DNA of 64,000 nt from an uncultured Collinsella sp. (GTDB taxonomy: Bacteria > Actinomycetota > Coriobacteriia > Coriobacteriales > Coriobacteriaceae): assembly GCA_902496115.1 (NCBI GenBank), contig CABUZK010000006.1, forward strand, positions 1 to 64,000. Direction: 5' to 3'. Both the position numbers and the translations under genes were made by a program. The notes under the pieces were generated by a model, which was not told where the DNA came from, made no database searches, and saw nothing but the letters and a program-made list of their open reading frames with translations. Positions 34,460 through 50,222 of the stretch are shown here, piece by piece (position 1 is the first letter of the stretch; each line of letters begins with the position of its first letter).

Positions 34460-35122
34460 TTAGATTTTTGTTTGAGCGTGGGCGCCCAGACGTTTCAGAA
34501 CGCCTCGCCAGATCGGCGCGGGCACGGCTGGCTCGGCGCAAACCATGCCGTCGGCGTCGACGTTGGCGGCATTGCCGCCGCCAAGTCGCTGTGCATGCTC
34601 GACGGAGCAGCCCATGCGAACGGCGCCTACGAGCTTGTCCATCGCTTCGGAAAATGGCCGGCGCAAGAGGCCCATACGCGGGGAGTGGCGAAGCGCCGCA
34701 ATACCGCTGCCGGCACAGACGACAACGCCGCCACACCACAATTGGTCATGGCGCTCACATGTCTTGTGCAGACGAACGGCGGTTCCGCGCGCCTGCTCAG
34801 CGCCCTCCTGTGCGGCTCGAATCGCGGCATAGACACGCGTTCCCGTGCCGCCAAAGCGCTCAAGCGCCTGCTCGATACCTGTCAGCGTCTCATCGTCAGC
34901 CACATCTTCAATGGCCAGCACGATGCCATCGGCAACGCTGCCGGCATCATCCGTCTCCAAATCAACCGGGCGGGGGAGCGTGGTGCCAGAAAGCTGAGCA
35001 TAGACAGCGATGGCATCCTGCAGGTCCCAGAGCAAAAACTCAAGATCGGCGCTATCGGGAATGCTGATATACGCAATGGTTCGCAACGTTTTTGGTACAT
35101 CGCCGCGCGCGATCGTCTCCAT
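34460..35122 (-). CDS. Hypothetical protein
   Basis: 220 residues from ATG 35122 on the minus strand, behind GGAAAGGAGG. N-terminus METIARGDVPKTLRTIAYISIPDSADLEFLLWDLQDA; a later segment LTGIEQALERFGGTGTRVYAAIRAA could be helix/loop of an alpha/beta fold. No membrane helix, no signal peptide, no recognised family. Base composition and codon use match the neighbours, so it is likely a real gene. Convergent with the DNA glycosylase and divergent from the aminotransferase. Confidence 0.65.
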   Translation of the reverse strand: METIARGDVPKTLRTIAYISIPDSADLEFLLWDLQDAIAVYAQLSGTTLPRPVDLETDDAGSVADGIVLAIEDVADDETLTGIEQALERFGGTGTRVYAAIRAAQEGAEQARGTAVRLHKTCERHDQLWCGGVVVCAGSGIAALRHSPRMGLLRRPFSEAMDKLVGAVRMGCSVEHAQRLGGGNAANVDADGMVCAEPAVPAPIWRGVLKRLGAHAQTKI

Positions 35123-35215
35123 GCCGCCTCCTTTCCGGTTGGTTTCCGTTTAGGTTACACCGTCTGACGGCGCCCCGCCGCGCTATCCTAGTGCAACCCT
35201 TACGAAAGGAACGCC

Positions 35216-36352
35216 ATGCGTCTGCCCATGAACACCTCGCTTGCCACGCTCAAGCCCTCCGGCATCCGTCGGATTAACGCGCTCGCTGCCCAGTACCCAG
35301 GATGCATTGCGCTCGCGCTCGGCGAGCCCGATTTTTCCACGCCCGATATGATTAGCGCCGAGGTGACTGCCGCACTGGACCGCGGTGACACGCACTATCC
35401 GCCCAACAACGGTCGCCCCGCCCTGCGTGATGCACTGTCCAAATATATGGATGACGCGGGCCTTACGTTTTCGGCCGACGAGGTCATCCTAACCGACGGC
35501 GCGACCGAGGCCCTGTCGGCAACATTCATGGCTATGCTCAACCCCGGCGACGAGGTCATTATCCCCACGCCGGCCTTTGGCCTGTACGAGAGCATCGTCG
35601 TGGCCAATCACGCCAAAGCGGTCTTTTTGGATACAGAGCCTGCGCAATTCCAGATTGATGAGGAGGCGCTTCGTGCCTGTGTGACGCCGGCGACTAAGGC
35701 CATCGTCATCTGCTCGCCCAACAATCCCACGGGTTGCATCCTCGACGCGGCATCGCTCGACGCCGTGGCACACGTGGCGGAGCAGGCGGGCATCTACGTG
35801 GTCTGCGACGACGTATATAACCGCCTGGTCTACGTGGACGGCTACGAGCGATTTGCCCAGCGCCACCCGGAGCTACGCGAGCAGACGGTGGTCATCGAGA
35901 GCTTCTCCAAGCCCTGGGCCATGACCGGCTGGCGTTTAGGTTGGCTCGCAGCGGCAACCCCCGTCATCGCCGAGATCGCAAAGGCCCACCAATACCTAGT
36001 ATCGAGCGCCGTCTCCTTTGAGATGGACGCCGCAGCCCGAGCCCTGACCGTCGACCCAACCCCCATGCTCAAAGTCTACCGAGCCCGTCGCGAACGCGTG
36101 CTCGCAGCCTTAAACGCCATGGGCCTCGACGTAGTGGAACCAGCCGGCGCCTTCTACGCCTTCCCCAGCATCAAACAATTCGGCCTAACAAGCGAAGACT
36201 TCTGCATCAAAGCCATCAAAGAGGCAAACGTAGCCCTAGTCCCGGGCGACTGTTTCGGCACCGAAGGCCACATCCGCCTAAGCTACTGCGTCTCCGACCA
36301 AGATCTGGACGAAGGCCTCCGCCGCCTGTCCACCTTCATTTCAACCCTATAG
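35216..36352 (+). CDS. PLP-dependent class I/II aminotransferase
   Basis: 378 residues from ATG 35216. Typical aspartate/aromatic-type fold: ALALGEPDFSTPD, HYPPNNGRPALRDALSKY, DGATEALSATFMAMLNPGDEV, CSPNNPTGCILD, DDVYNRLVY, and the PLP-binding lysine K232 in ESFSKPWAMTGWRLGW. The exact substrate is not clear. From about position 35940 to the stop the codon use changes abruptly. In the first 98 codons A-, T- and G-ending codons number 6, 20 and 26; in the last 98 they number about 24, 4 and 8. The gene ends 50 bases before large hairpin element 1. Confidence 0.92.
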   Translation: MRLPMNTSLATLKPSGIRRINALAAQYPGCIALALGEPDFSTPDMISAEVTAALDRGDTHYPPNNGRPALRDALSKYMDDAGLTFSADEVILTDGATEALSATFMAMLNPGDEVIIPTPAFGLYESIVVANHAKAVFLDTEPAQFQIDEEALRACVTPATKAIVICSPNNPTGCILDAASLDAVAHVAEQAGIYVVCDDVYNRLVYVDGYERFAQRHPELREQTVVIESFSKPWAMTGWRLGWLAAATPVIAEIAKAHQYLVSSAVSFEMDAAARALTVDPTPMLKVYRARRERVLAALNAMGLDVVEPAGAFYAFPSIKQFGLTSEDFCIKAIKEANVALVPGDCFGTEGHIRLSYCVSDQDLDEGLRRLSTFISTL

Positions 36353-36401
36353 CCCAACGGGACGCAACACATCAGCCCACTGACCCAAGCATTATGAGTG
36401 G

Positions 36402-36622
36402 GGCGCGCCGGCCAACGGACACGAGGATTCGCAGCAAAGGCAACGTAGCTCCGGCCGGGAGGGGCAGGGCGAGTTTTCCGTAGATTCCGCACGAGCCGAA
36501 GGCCACTTAATGTGGCCTTCGTGCGAGCCAGGACTTGACCGAGCGGAAAACTCGCCCTGCCCCTCCCGGCCGGAGCGTATGCAGGGTTTGTGTACGAATC
36601 CTCGCGCCCGTTGACCGACGCC
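36402..36622 (-). repeat. Large hairpin element, copy 1 (LH1)
   Basis: Inner arms of 33 bp (36448-36480 and 36544-36576) are perfectly complementary. A 27-position outer stem (about 36405-36431 with 36595-36621) has four mismatches, all G-U on the minus strand. The centre (36481-36543) carries the family core with AGATTCC, the CCGAAGGCCACTTAATGTGG hairpin and CCAGGACTT. The right outer arm covers the -35 of the rplJ promoter. Confidence 0.85.
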
Positions 36623-36639
36623 GGGGTCCCCGCCATAAT
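36611..36639 (+). promoter_or_regulatory. rplJL promoter
   Basis: TTGACC (36611-36616) and CATAAT (36634-36639), spaced 17. The -35 lies in the outer stem of LH1. Confidence 0.7.
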
Positions 36640-36654
36640 ACTTTCGGTTCACGC

Positions 36655-36792
36655 ACGAATCCGCTGCCAGAGACAGCCGGTGCAAACGGGCATTGCCCGC
36701 GAGCTTAATGGGATATCCCGCCAGCCGAGGTGGTCGAGTAGATATGTCTTCTCGCCCCCGTCGCTCATGCAGCGCGGGGGCTTTCTTTTTGG
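36655..36792 (+). promoter_or_regulatory. Ribosomal protein L10 leader with attenuator
   Basis: The leader contains GAGACAGCCGGTGCAAACGG, paired GC segments around GCTTAATGGG, and CCAGCCGAGGTGG, in the style of L10 (rplJL) leaders that bind L10-L12. It ends in a terminator hairpin CCCCCGTCGCT/AGCGCGGGGG (36755-36780) with CTTTCTTTTT. L10 binding probably controls read-through into rplJ. Confidence 0.7.
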
Positions 36793-36855
36793 ACATGCCC
36801 CCGTCACGTCCTTGTGGCGGACCGTGCCCGGAAAGAATTCGAGGAGGTGTAATTC

Positions 36856-37377
36856 ATGCCCCAGCAGTACAAAATCGACAAGGTTGCAGAGATTGAGTCC
36901 CGTATCGCCGAGAACGCCGGTCTGTTCGTCGTCAACTACAACGGTCTGACGGTTAAGCAGGCTCAGGAGCTGCGTCATCAGCTTCGCGAGTGCGGCGCCG
37001 AGATGAAGGTCTACAAGAACAACCTGGTCAAGATCGCTCTCAAGAACCAGGAGCAGCCCGAGCTCGACGAGATCCTCGCCGGCCCCGTCGCTTATGTGTT
37101 CTACGAGACCGAGCCGGTCGAGGCCGCTAAGACCCTTAAGGACTTCTCCGCTAAGTCCAAGGGCGTCCTTGAGATCAAGGGCGGTATCTCCGACGGCAAG
37201 GCCGTTTCCGCTGATGATGTTAAGGCTATCGCCGAGCTGCCCACCAAGGACCAGCTTCTCGGCCAGATTGCCGGTCTCATCTCCGGTTTCGCTCGCGACA
37301 TCGCTGTCTGCGTCAACGGCGTTTCCTCTGGTCTCGCTCGTTCGATCCAGCAGGTCTCCGAGCAGAAGGCAGCCTAG
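36856..37377 (+). CDS. rplJ: 50S ribosomal protein L10
   Basis: Anchors the L7/L12 stalk to the ribosome. 173 residues from ATG 36856 behind GAGGAGGTG. N-terminal rRNA-binding domain (KVAEIESRIAENAGLFVVNYNGLTVKQAQELRHQLRE... VYKNNLVKIAL), then a C-terminal L12-binding helix. rplL follows about 100 bases later, and expression of both depends on the leader at 36655-36792. Confidence 0.97.
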   Translation: MPQQYKIDKVAEIESRIAENAGLFVVNYNGLTVKQAQELRHQLRECGAEMKVYKNNLVKIALKNQEQPELDEILAGPVAYVFYETEPVEAAKTLKDFSAKSKGVLEIKGGISDGKAVSADDVKAIAELPTKDQLLGQIAGLISGFARDIAVCVNGVSSGLARSIQQVSEQKAA

Positions 37378-37479
37378 TCGCTGTTTTCACCCGCGGCGGC
37401 AACGCCGCACCCCTGGCGCATTCGCGCCGTGTTTTAACTGATCTCCGTGCACAGACACGGAAACCGAAAGGACTTAGAA

Positions 37480-37857
37480 ATGGCTAAGCTTACCACCGAT
37501 GAGATCATCGATGCTCTTAAGGAAATGACCCTTCTCGAGGCTTCCGAGCTCGTTAAGGCTATCGAGGACACCTTCGGCGTTTCCGCCGCTGCTCCTGCCG
37601 CTGTTGTCGCCGCTCCCGCTGCTGGCGCTGCTGAGGCCGAGGAGAAGACCGAGTTTGACGTCGTGCTCGAGGGCTTCGGCGACAACAAGATCCAGGTCAT
37701 CAAGGCCGTCCGTGAGCTCACCAACCTTGGCCTGAAGGAGGCCAAGGAGGTCGTCGAGGGCGCTCCCAAGGCTGTTCTCGAGGGTGCCAAGAAGGAGGAC
37801 GCCGAGGCTGCCAAGGAGAAGCTCGAGGCTGCTGGCGCTGCTGTCACCCTCAAGTAA
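37480..37857 (+). CDS. rplL: 50S ribosomal protein L7/L12
   Basis: Stalk protein that recruits translation GTPases, present as several dimers per ribosome. 125 residues from ATG 37480 (MAKLTTDEIIDALKEMTLLEASELVKAIEDTFGV), behind GAAAGGA; the longer frame from 37447 has no better site. An alanine-rich hinge is followed by the conserved C-terminal domain (EFDVVLEGFGDNKIQVIKAVRELTNLGLKEAKEVVE). Confidence 0.98.
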   Translation: MAKLTTDEIIDALKEMTLLEASELVKAIEDTFGVSAAAPAAVVAAPAAGAAEAEEKTEFDVVLEGFGDNKIQVIKAVRELTNLGLKEAKEVVEGAPKAVLEGAKKEDAEAAKEKLEAAGAAVTLK

Positions 37858-37884
37858 TCAGGCTTTCTCGCCAGATTTCTTTGC

Positions 37885-37916
37885 AGACGGGGTTCGCATT
37901 GCGAGCCCCGTCTTTT
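37885..37916 (+). terminator. rplL terminator
   Basis: AGACGGGGTTCGC pairs with GCGAGCCCCGTCT, followed by TTTT. It separates rplJL from galU; rpoBC is transcribed from its own promoter. Confidence 0.9.
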
Positions 37917-38170
37917 TCGTTTTGATCCCTCTATTTTGTTGGCTCGGCATACAAATTGCTGCCGCTTGCGGTGCTTTGGGGTCGCTACCGTTGGGCGATA
38001 AAATTGCACCATTCGAGCAATAATTTGCGTTGACCTGCTGAAGAATGGCGCTTGCCTACATTAACGTTAATTAACGGCGGTAAGATAAACCGGTATCGCA
38101 ATTTGGTCTGCGGCCGCCGTGCCGCACGCACAGGGCGCATCCTGCGCCTGCGAAAGGATCCCTGAATACT

Positions 38171-39079
38171 ATGAAGGCAATCATCCCCGCCGCCGGTCTT
38201 GGCACGCGTTTTCTGCCTGGCACCAAGTGCACGCCTAAAGAGATGCTGCCGGTGCTCGACAAGCCGGTCATCCAGTACGTCGTCGAGGAGGCGCTCGACC
38301 CCGAGGAGGTCGACGACGCCATTATCGTCACCTCTCCCGGCAAGCCCGAGTTGCTGAGCTACTTCCAGCCCGATCGTTCGCTCGAGAACCTGCTGCGCGA
38401 GCGCGGCAAGGATGCTTATGCCGACGCCGTCGCCCATGCGGGCGGTATGCCGGTCGACTTCCGCTATCAGTACGAGCCCAAGGGCCTCGGTCACGCCATT
38501 CGCTCTGCCGCTGACGCTGTGGCGGGGGAGAACTTCCTGGTTCTTCTGGGCGACTACGTTGTGCCCAACCGCGACATCTGCGACAAGATGCTTGCCGTCT
38601 CCAAGGAGCACGGTGGCGCTTCTGTTATCGCCGTTGCCGCGTGCGCTCCCGAGGAAGTCAGCCGCTATGGCGTTATCGCCGGCGATCGCGTGGGCGCTCT
38701 CGAGGGCTTCGAGAATGCCGCCGACGACGAGCCCGGTGCCGTTTGGCGCATCGGCGGCCTGGTCGAGAAGCCCGCTCCCGAGGCGGCTCCGTCCAACCTG
38801 TACATCGTCGGTCGCTACCTGCTGAGCCCGTTGGTCATGGACCTGCTGGCCGATCAGCAGGCCGGTAAGGGCGGCGAGATCCAGCTGACCGACGCCATGG
38901 CCCGCTCGCTCGACCGCGAGGCCATGTACGCCGTCGTCATCGACCCGCTGTCGGGCTACGATACCGGTACCCCGTCTGGCTGGATGGCCACCAACGCCCT
39001 CATGGCTGCAAGCGATCCTCGCTTTGCCGGCGCCTTCTGGGATGCCATCGACGAGCGCGGCGGCTTGATGCGCAAGTAA
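38171..39079 (+). CDS. galU: UTP-glucose-1-phosphate uridylyltransferase
   Basis: Makes UDP-glucose for wall/capsule polysaccharides, glycolipids and galactose metabolism. 302 residues from ATG 38171. The N-terminal nucleotide loop is AAGLGTRFLPGTKCTPKEMLPVLDKPVIQYVVEEAL; GLGHAIRSAADAV and LLGDYVVPN follow, and the C-terminal GGEIQLTDAMARSLD is typical of bacterial GalU. It replaces the rsmC-type gene found between rplL and rpoB in Bacillus. It has its own terminator. Confidence 0.94.
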   Translation: MKAIIPAAGLGTRFLPGTKCTPKEMLPVLDKPVIQYVVEEALDPEEVDDAIIVTSPGKPELLSYFQPDRSLENLLRERGKDAYADAVAHAGGMPVDFRYQYEPKGLGHAIRSAADAVAGENFLVLLGDYVVPNRDICDKMLAVSKEHGGASVIAVAACAPEEVSRYGVIAGDRVGALEGFENAADDEPGAVWRIGGLVEKPAPEAAPSNLYIVGRYLLSPLVMDLLADQQAGKGGEIQLTDAMARSLDREAMYAVVIDPLSGYDTGTPSGWMATNALMAASDPRFAGAFWDAIDERGGLMRK

Positions 39080-39101
39080 GCCTTTCGGGCATCGACATTT
39101 A

Positions 39102-39134
39102 CGGGCGCGGACCTCGGTTCGCGCCCGTTTTTTT
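39102..39134 (+). terminator. galU terminator
   Basis: CGGGCGCGGACC pairs with GGTTCGCGCCCG and is followed by seven T. Confidence 0.92.
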
Positions 39135-39265
39135 AAGAGCTGCGATTGCCGGCTCTCTGTTCACAGAAAATATATGAACAGGTGTTCGATGCACATCCAT
39201 CTACCTGCATGTTTTCTGTCGAAAAACTTTGCTACTCCAAAAACTCAATCACGTCAAGGCTTTTC

Positions 39266-39293
39266 TTGCTCAACGGTCGGTACCTGATAAACT
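39266..39293 (+). promoter_or_regulatory. rpoBC promoter
   Basis: TTGCTC (39266-39271) and TAAACT (39288-39293) with a 16-base spacer, about 73 bases before the rpoB start. The AT-rich stretch 39160-39250 upstream could act as an UP element. Confidence 0.5.
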
Positions 39294-39366
39294 ATTAGGT
39301 TGCGATAACTGGCGAAGCTATGCCTCGCCAATCCACCGAGCATTTCCGTGAAGGAGGAAAAACCTG

Positions 39367-42858
<3,492 letters not shown>

Positions 42859-42864
42859 TTGACT

Positions 42865-47343
<4,479 letters not shown>

Positions 47344-47369
47344 TTTCCTAGTACGTTAACCGTCCTTCC

Positions 47370-47405
47370 AAAGACCCGTTTCCCAACAGGGAAGCGGGTC
47401 TTTTT
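47370..47405 (+). terminator. rpoC terminator
   Basis: AAAGACCCG pairs with CGGGTCTTT around a TTTCCC/GGGAA inner stem, then TTTTT. Confidence 0.92.
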
Positions 47406-47412
47406 GTTAAAG

Positions 47413-47454
47413 AAAACCTGCCAAAAAGGGACAGGTTTATTTTGGTGGGTTTTC
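47413..47454 (+). repeat. GGGACAGG hairpin repeat, copy 5
   Basis: AAAACCTGCCAAAA pairs with TTTTGGTGGGTTTT around AGGGACAGGTTTA. The two non-Watson-Crick positions are G-U on the plus strand. It lies directly behind the rpoC terminator, where the sigma-factor block begins. Confidence 0.82.
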
Positions 47455-47542
47455 CTGCTTGAATTTGAAACATTTCGTCCGGCCAGAGCGTATCTATGGT
47501 GAGGACCTCATCAAGAATCAGTACCGTCACCGGGAGGTGATT

Positions 47543-48061
47543 ATGGAAGAACAAACATTTAGACAGGCGGTCGAAGATCACCGAGATGTCGTGTTTCGAA
47601 TCGCATTGACGTATCTGCGCGATCGCGCCGATGCCGATGATGTTGCCCAAGATGTCTTTCTTAAGCTGCTCAAAAGCGATACGCAATTTGAGAGTTGGGA
47701 GCATCTTCGCCGCTGGCTTATCCGGGTCACGATCAATGAATGCAAATCGCTCTTTCGAAAGCCATGGAGGCGTGTGGAGGATATTGAGAACCTGGCCGAG
47801 TCGCTTTCGACAGCGCAGGATGAGACCAAGGCCGTCCTGTCAGATGTCATGCGGCTTCCGGAACGATTCCGTATCCCCATCGTGCTCTATTACTATCTGG
47901 GCTTTTCGACCTCAGAGATTGCCGAGTTGTTGCATGTACCAGCCGCGACCGTTCGAACGCGTTTAGCTCGTGGTCGATCGAAGCTCAAATTCATCCTAGA
48001 GGAGGGCGACCGTGAAATCCAATCAAATCAAGCAGGCCTTCGAGTCCATCCAAGCCGATAG
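47543..48061 (+). CDS. ECF-type RNA polymerase sigma factor
   Basis: 172 residues from ATG 47543 behind GGGAGGTGATT. Sigma region 2 is seen at VVFRIALTYLRDRADADDVAQDVFLKLL and region 4 at LPERFRIPIVLYYYLGFSTSEIAELLHVPAATVRTRLARGRSKL. Region 3 is missing, as in group IV sigma factors. It overlaps the next gene by 50 bases; that gene encodes its likely membrane anti-sigma factor. It is AT-richer than the flanking rpo and rps genes, consistent with insertion. Confidence 0.88.
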   Translation: MEEQTFRQAVEDHRDVVFRIALTYLRDRADADDVAQDVFLKLLKSDTQFESWEHLRRWLIRVTINECKSLFRKPWRRVEDIENLAESLSTAQDETKAVLSDVMRLPERFRIPIVLYYYLGFSTSEIAELLHVPAATVRTRLARGRSKLKFILEEGDREIQSNQAGLRVHPSR

Positions 48062-49088
48062 CGATCTTGCCGACCGTGTTATTGATGCTGCGGCTGGCGA
48101 GCCGCTTCGTCGAAAGGGTCACGCGAAGCCACTGTATGTTGCCGTAATCGGATGTCTTGTCGGAGTGTTGGCGACCGGAGGGGTCGCCTACGCCGTTATC
48201 AATTCCAGCTATTTTGCCTCAGCCTGGGGAAACCACGGCAACGGGGATTCCATTACCTGGACCAACGGCGGCTCATCGGGGACTAAATACACCTACACCA
48301 GAGAGTTCGGTGATGGCATCGCGCCCCAAAGCCTGGAGGGCGCAGTCCAGGAGGTTAATCTGTCCGTCGAGGGTAACGGCTATACGCTTGATATACATGA
48401 GATGGCAATCGACCAAAACGGCTGCGGAGCCGTGACGTTTACGTTGTCCAATCCAAATGGAGTTAACTACTACAAGCCAGCAGCAGAGATTGGCGAACTT
48501 GTTCTTTATGGTGAAGAAGAACAGGGCATCGGCACGCCCAGCATGAACTTCGGCGAGGAATGGGCTGACACACGCTGCACAATTGATAAAGACACATCAA
48601 GCGACACGGTCATTAATGGCACGATGTACTTTGCCTCGTGGAATCGCGAGCGAGATTTGGGACATGCGGTCACCTGGAATATCTGCTGGACTGAGGGCGA
48701 AGGCGAGGACGCGAAGCTGTTCGAGGCATCGACGCCCGAGTTTAGCGTTGGAGCGTACGTCGATACAAAGGAACTCCGCTCCGATGACTCGCCTCTCGAG
48801 ATCAGCCCGTTTTCCATCCAGACGCACATCGACGATCTGGGCATTGACGCAGTCACGAAAAAGTTGATCGTTACCTACAAGGATGGATCGGAGCAGATTA
48901 TCGAAGACGATGCTGCGGGCGCGTACAATTTCTATGTCTCGATGACGCGCAATAGTGGAGAGAACATCTCGGTGCCGACAAAACTGATCAATGTCGATCA
49001 AGTGGTCTCGGTAACCCTTGAGGGCACGAGGTACACATCAACAGGAGAGACCGAAACAGAAGTACCCTTTACCATCGTCTATTCGTAA
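48012..49088 (+). CDS. Membrane anti-sigma factor, DUF4179-like
   Basis: 358 residues from GTG 48012, inside the end of the sigma gene. Residues 1-38 are cytosolic (MKSNQIKQAFESIQADSDLADRVIDAA), the likely sigma-binding part. One membrane helix follows (LYVAVIGCLVGVLATGGVAYAV, about 41-62). The rest is an extracellular domain rich in beta strands (EVNLSVEGNGYTLDIHEMAID, GCGAVTFTLSNPNG). Gene overlap and layout fit ECF sigma/anti-sigma pairs in which DUF4179 proteins sense envelope stress. The signal is unknown. Confidence 0.8.
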   Translation: MKSNQIKQAFESIQADSDLADRVIDAAAGEPLRRKGHAKPLYVAVIGCLVGVLATGGVAYAVINSSYFASAWGNHGNGDSITWTNGGSSGTKYTYTREFGDGIAPQSLEGAVQEVNLSVEGNGYTLDIHEMAIDQNGCGAVTFTLSNPNGVNYYKPAAEIGELVLYGEEEQGIGTPSMNFGEEWADTRCTIDKDTSSDTVINGTMYFASWNRERDLGHAVTWNICWTEGEGEDAKLFEASTPEFSVGAYVDTKELRSDDSPLEISPFSIQTHIDDLGIDAVTKKLIVTYKDGSEQIIEDDAAGAYNFYVSMTRNSGENISVPTKLINVDQVVSVTLEGTRYTSTGETETEVPFTIVYS

Positions 49089-49094
49089 GATTTG

Positions 49095-49130
49095 GGGCCG
49101 CTTCCTACTAGGGGAGGCGGCCCATTTTGC
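49095..49130 (+). terminator. Hairpin after the anti-sigma gene
   Basis: GGGCCGCTTCC pairs with GGAGGCGGCCC, followed by ATTTT. It lies just after the stop. Confidence 0.65.
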
Positions 49131-49167
49131 GTTAAATGGGCGGTTAAAGCGAGCGACATTCGTCCGA

Positions 49168-49300
49168 TTTTCGGAAGTATGCGGCAAAATCCCGATAGGC
49201 CGACCACACCGCATATGCTCAAGCGTTCTACCTGCCGGTTTGTTATCGCAAAACCCCTGTGTGCTCGGCAAGTTCATAATTTGCCGCATACTTCCGAAAA
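49168..49300. repeat. Long inverted repeat with 91-base interior
   Basis: Perfect 21-bp arms (49168-49188 and 49280-49300, core TTCGGAAGTATGCGGC) flank 91 bases that hold no credible gene. It lies in the 683-base gap between the anti-sigma gene and rpsL. Confidence 0.75.
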
Positions 49301-49364
49301 CGCCGCCGATTTCCATGCGAGAGATGAGAGCAGATCACCGCTGGAGCGCAGCATTTCCCCAGAT

Positions 49365-49403
49365 AAAACCGACCAAAATAAACCTGTCCCTTTTTGGCAG
49401 GGA
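49365..49403 (-). repeat. GGGACAGG hairpin repeat, copy 6 (decayed)
   Basis: AAAACCGACCAAAA, then TAAACCTGTCCC, then a partly degenerate right arm TTTTTGGCAGGGA. Core on the minus strand. Confidence 0.7.
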
Positions 49404-49424
49404 ACGTTGCCCCAACGAGCACGT

Positions 49425-49565
49425 CGGATTCCCGGGCCGGGCGGCACAGGGGTTAAGTTTGTCGCGAGTTCCGCATGAGCCGGAGGCCACTTAATGTGGC
49501 CTCCGTGCGAGCCAGGACTGTAGAGCAGCAAACTTAACCCCTGTGCCGCCCGGCCCGGGAATCCG
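49425..49565 (-). repeat. Large hairpin element, copy 2 (LH2)
   Basis: Perfect 37-bp arms (49425-49461 and 49529-49565) enclose the core at 49462-49528: GCGAGTTCCGCATGAGC, an 11-bp hairpin with TTAAT loop (CGGAGGCCAC/GTGGCCTCCG), then GCCAGGACTGTAGAGCAG. The core is shared with LH1 and LH3; the arms are not. Confidence 0.88.
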
Positions 49566-49625
49566 CCCCCCGCGCACAGGAGGAGATTCCTTTTGTGTAG
49601 GCTTTGCGGAAATGTGCTCATTTTG

Positions 49626-49678
49626 GGATACGCCCGGCGGCGTGGTCTGTTGACGGCACAGCTAACGGCACGTATCCT
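49626..49678 (+). promoter_or_regulatory. rpsL operon dyad motif and promoter
   Basis: GGATACGCCCGGCGGCGTGG (49626-49645) belongs to the motif shared with tRNA-tuf, rplC and rplB. TTGACG (49650-49655) and TATCCT (49673-49678), spaced 17, follow. Confidence 0.7.
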
Positions 49679-49771
49679 ATCGAACTGCGTGTTTCGTAGG
49701 GGGATGCTGACCCCTCGATTCAAGCCGTTGCACTTTACAGAAAGCTGGAATCATTCGAGAAGGAGTACGCT

Positions 49772-50149
49772 TTGCCTACTATTAACCAGCTGGTTCGCCA
49801 GGGCCGTCGTTCCGTGCCCAAGAAGTCCAAGAACGCTGCTCTGCAGCACAACTCCCAGAAGCGCGGCGTGTGCACCCGCGTCTTCACCACGAGCCCCAAG
49901 AAGCCGAACTCGGCTCTTCGTAAGGTTGCCCGTGTTCGCCTTGTCAACGGCATCGAAGTTACTGCTTACATCCCGGGTGAGGGCCACAACCTGCAGGAGC
50001 ACTCCATCGTGCTCGTCCGCGGCGGTCGTGTCCGTGACCTCCCTGGTGTCCGTTATCACGTCATCCGTGGCGCCTACGACGCTGCTCCGGTCCAGAACCG
50101 TATGCAGGCCCGTTCCAAGTACGGTGCTAAGCGCCCCAAGGCTAAATAA
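49772..50149 (+). CDS. rpsL: 30S ribosomal protein S12
   Basis: Decoding-centre protein. 125 residues from TTG 49772 (encoding the initiator of MPTINQLVRQGRRSVPKKSK) behind GAAGGAG. KPNSALRKVARVRL keeps the lysine position where streptomycin resistance arises, in wild-type form. First gene of the str operon rpsL-rpsG-fusA-rpsJ. Confidence 0.98.
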   Translation: MPTINQLVRQGRRSVPKKSKNAALQHNSQKRGVCTRVFTTSPKKPNSALRKVARVRLVNGIEVTAYIPGEGHNLQEHSIVLVRGGRVRDLPGVRYHVIRGAYDAAPVQNRMQARSKYGAKRPKAK

Positions 50150-50222
50150 GCCAGATAACGTTTTGATACTTTCGCCGTGTGCCGCCTAAGCGCCGCACGG
50201 TAGACACTTAAGGAGATTTCAC

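Noticed and set aside
36450..36570. Coding of a conserved GHIKW peptide by the large hairpins on the minus strand
   Set aside because: All three copies translate to related words there, but differences change amino acids, frames have no start signals, and pairing of arms explains the conservation better.
49425..49565. Large hairpins as ordinary Rho-independent terminators
   Set aside because: Arms of 33-41 bp with a conserved 65-base centre and no T-run on either side do not fit.
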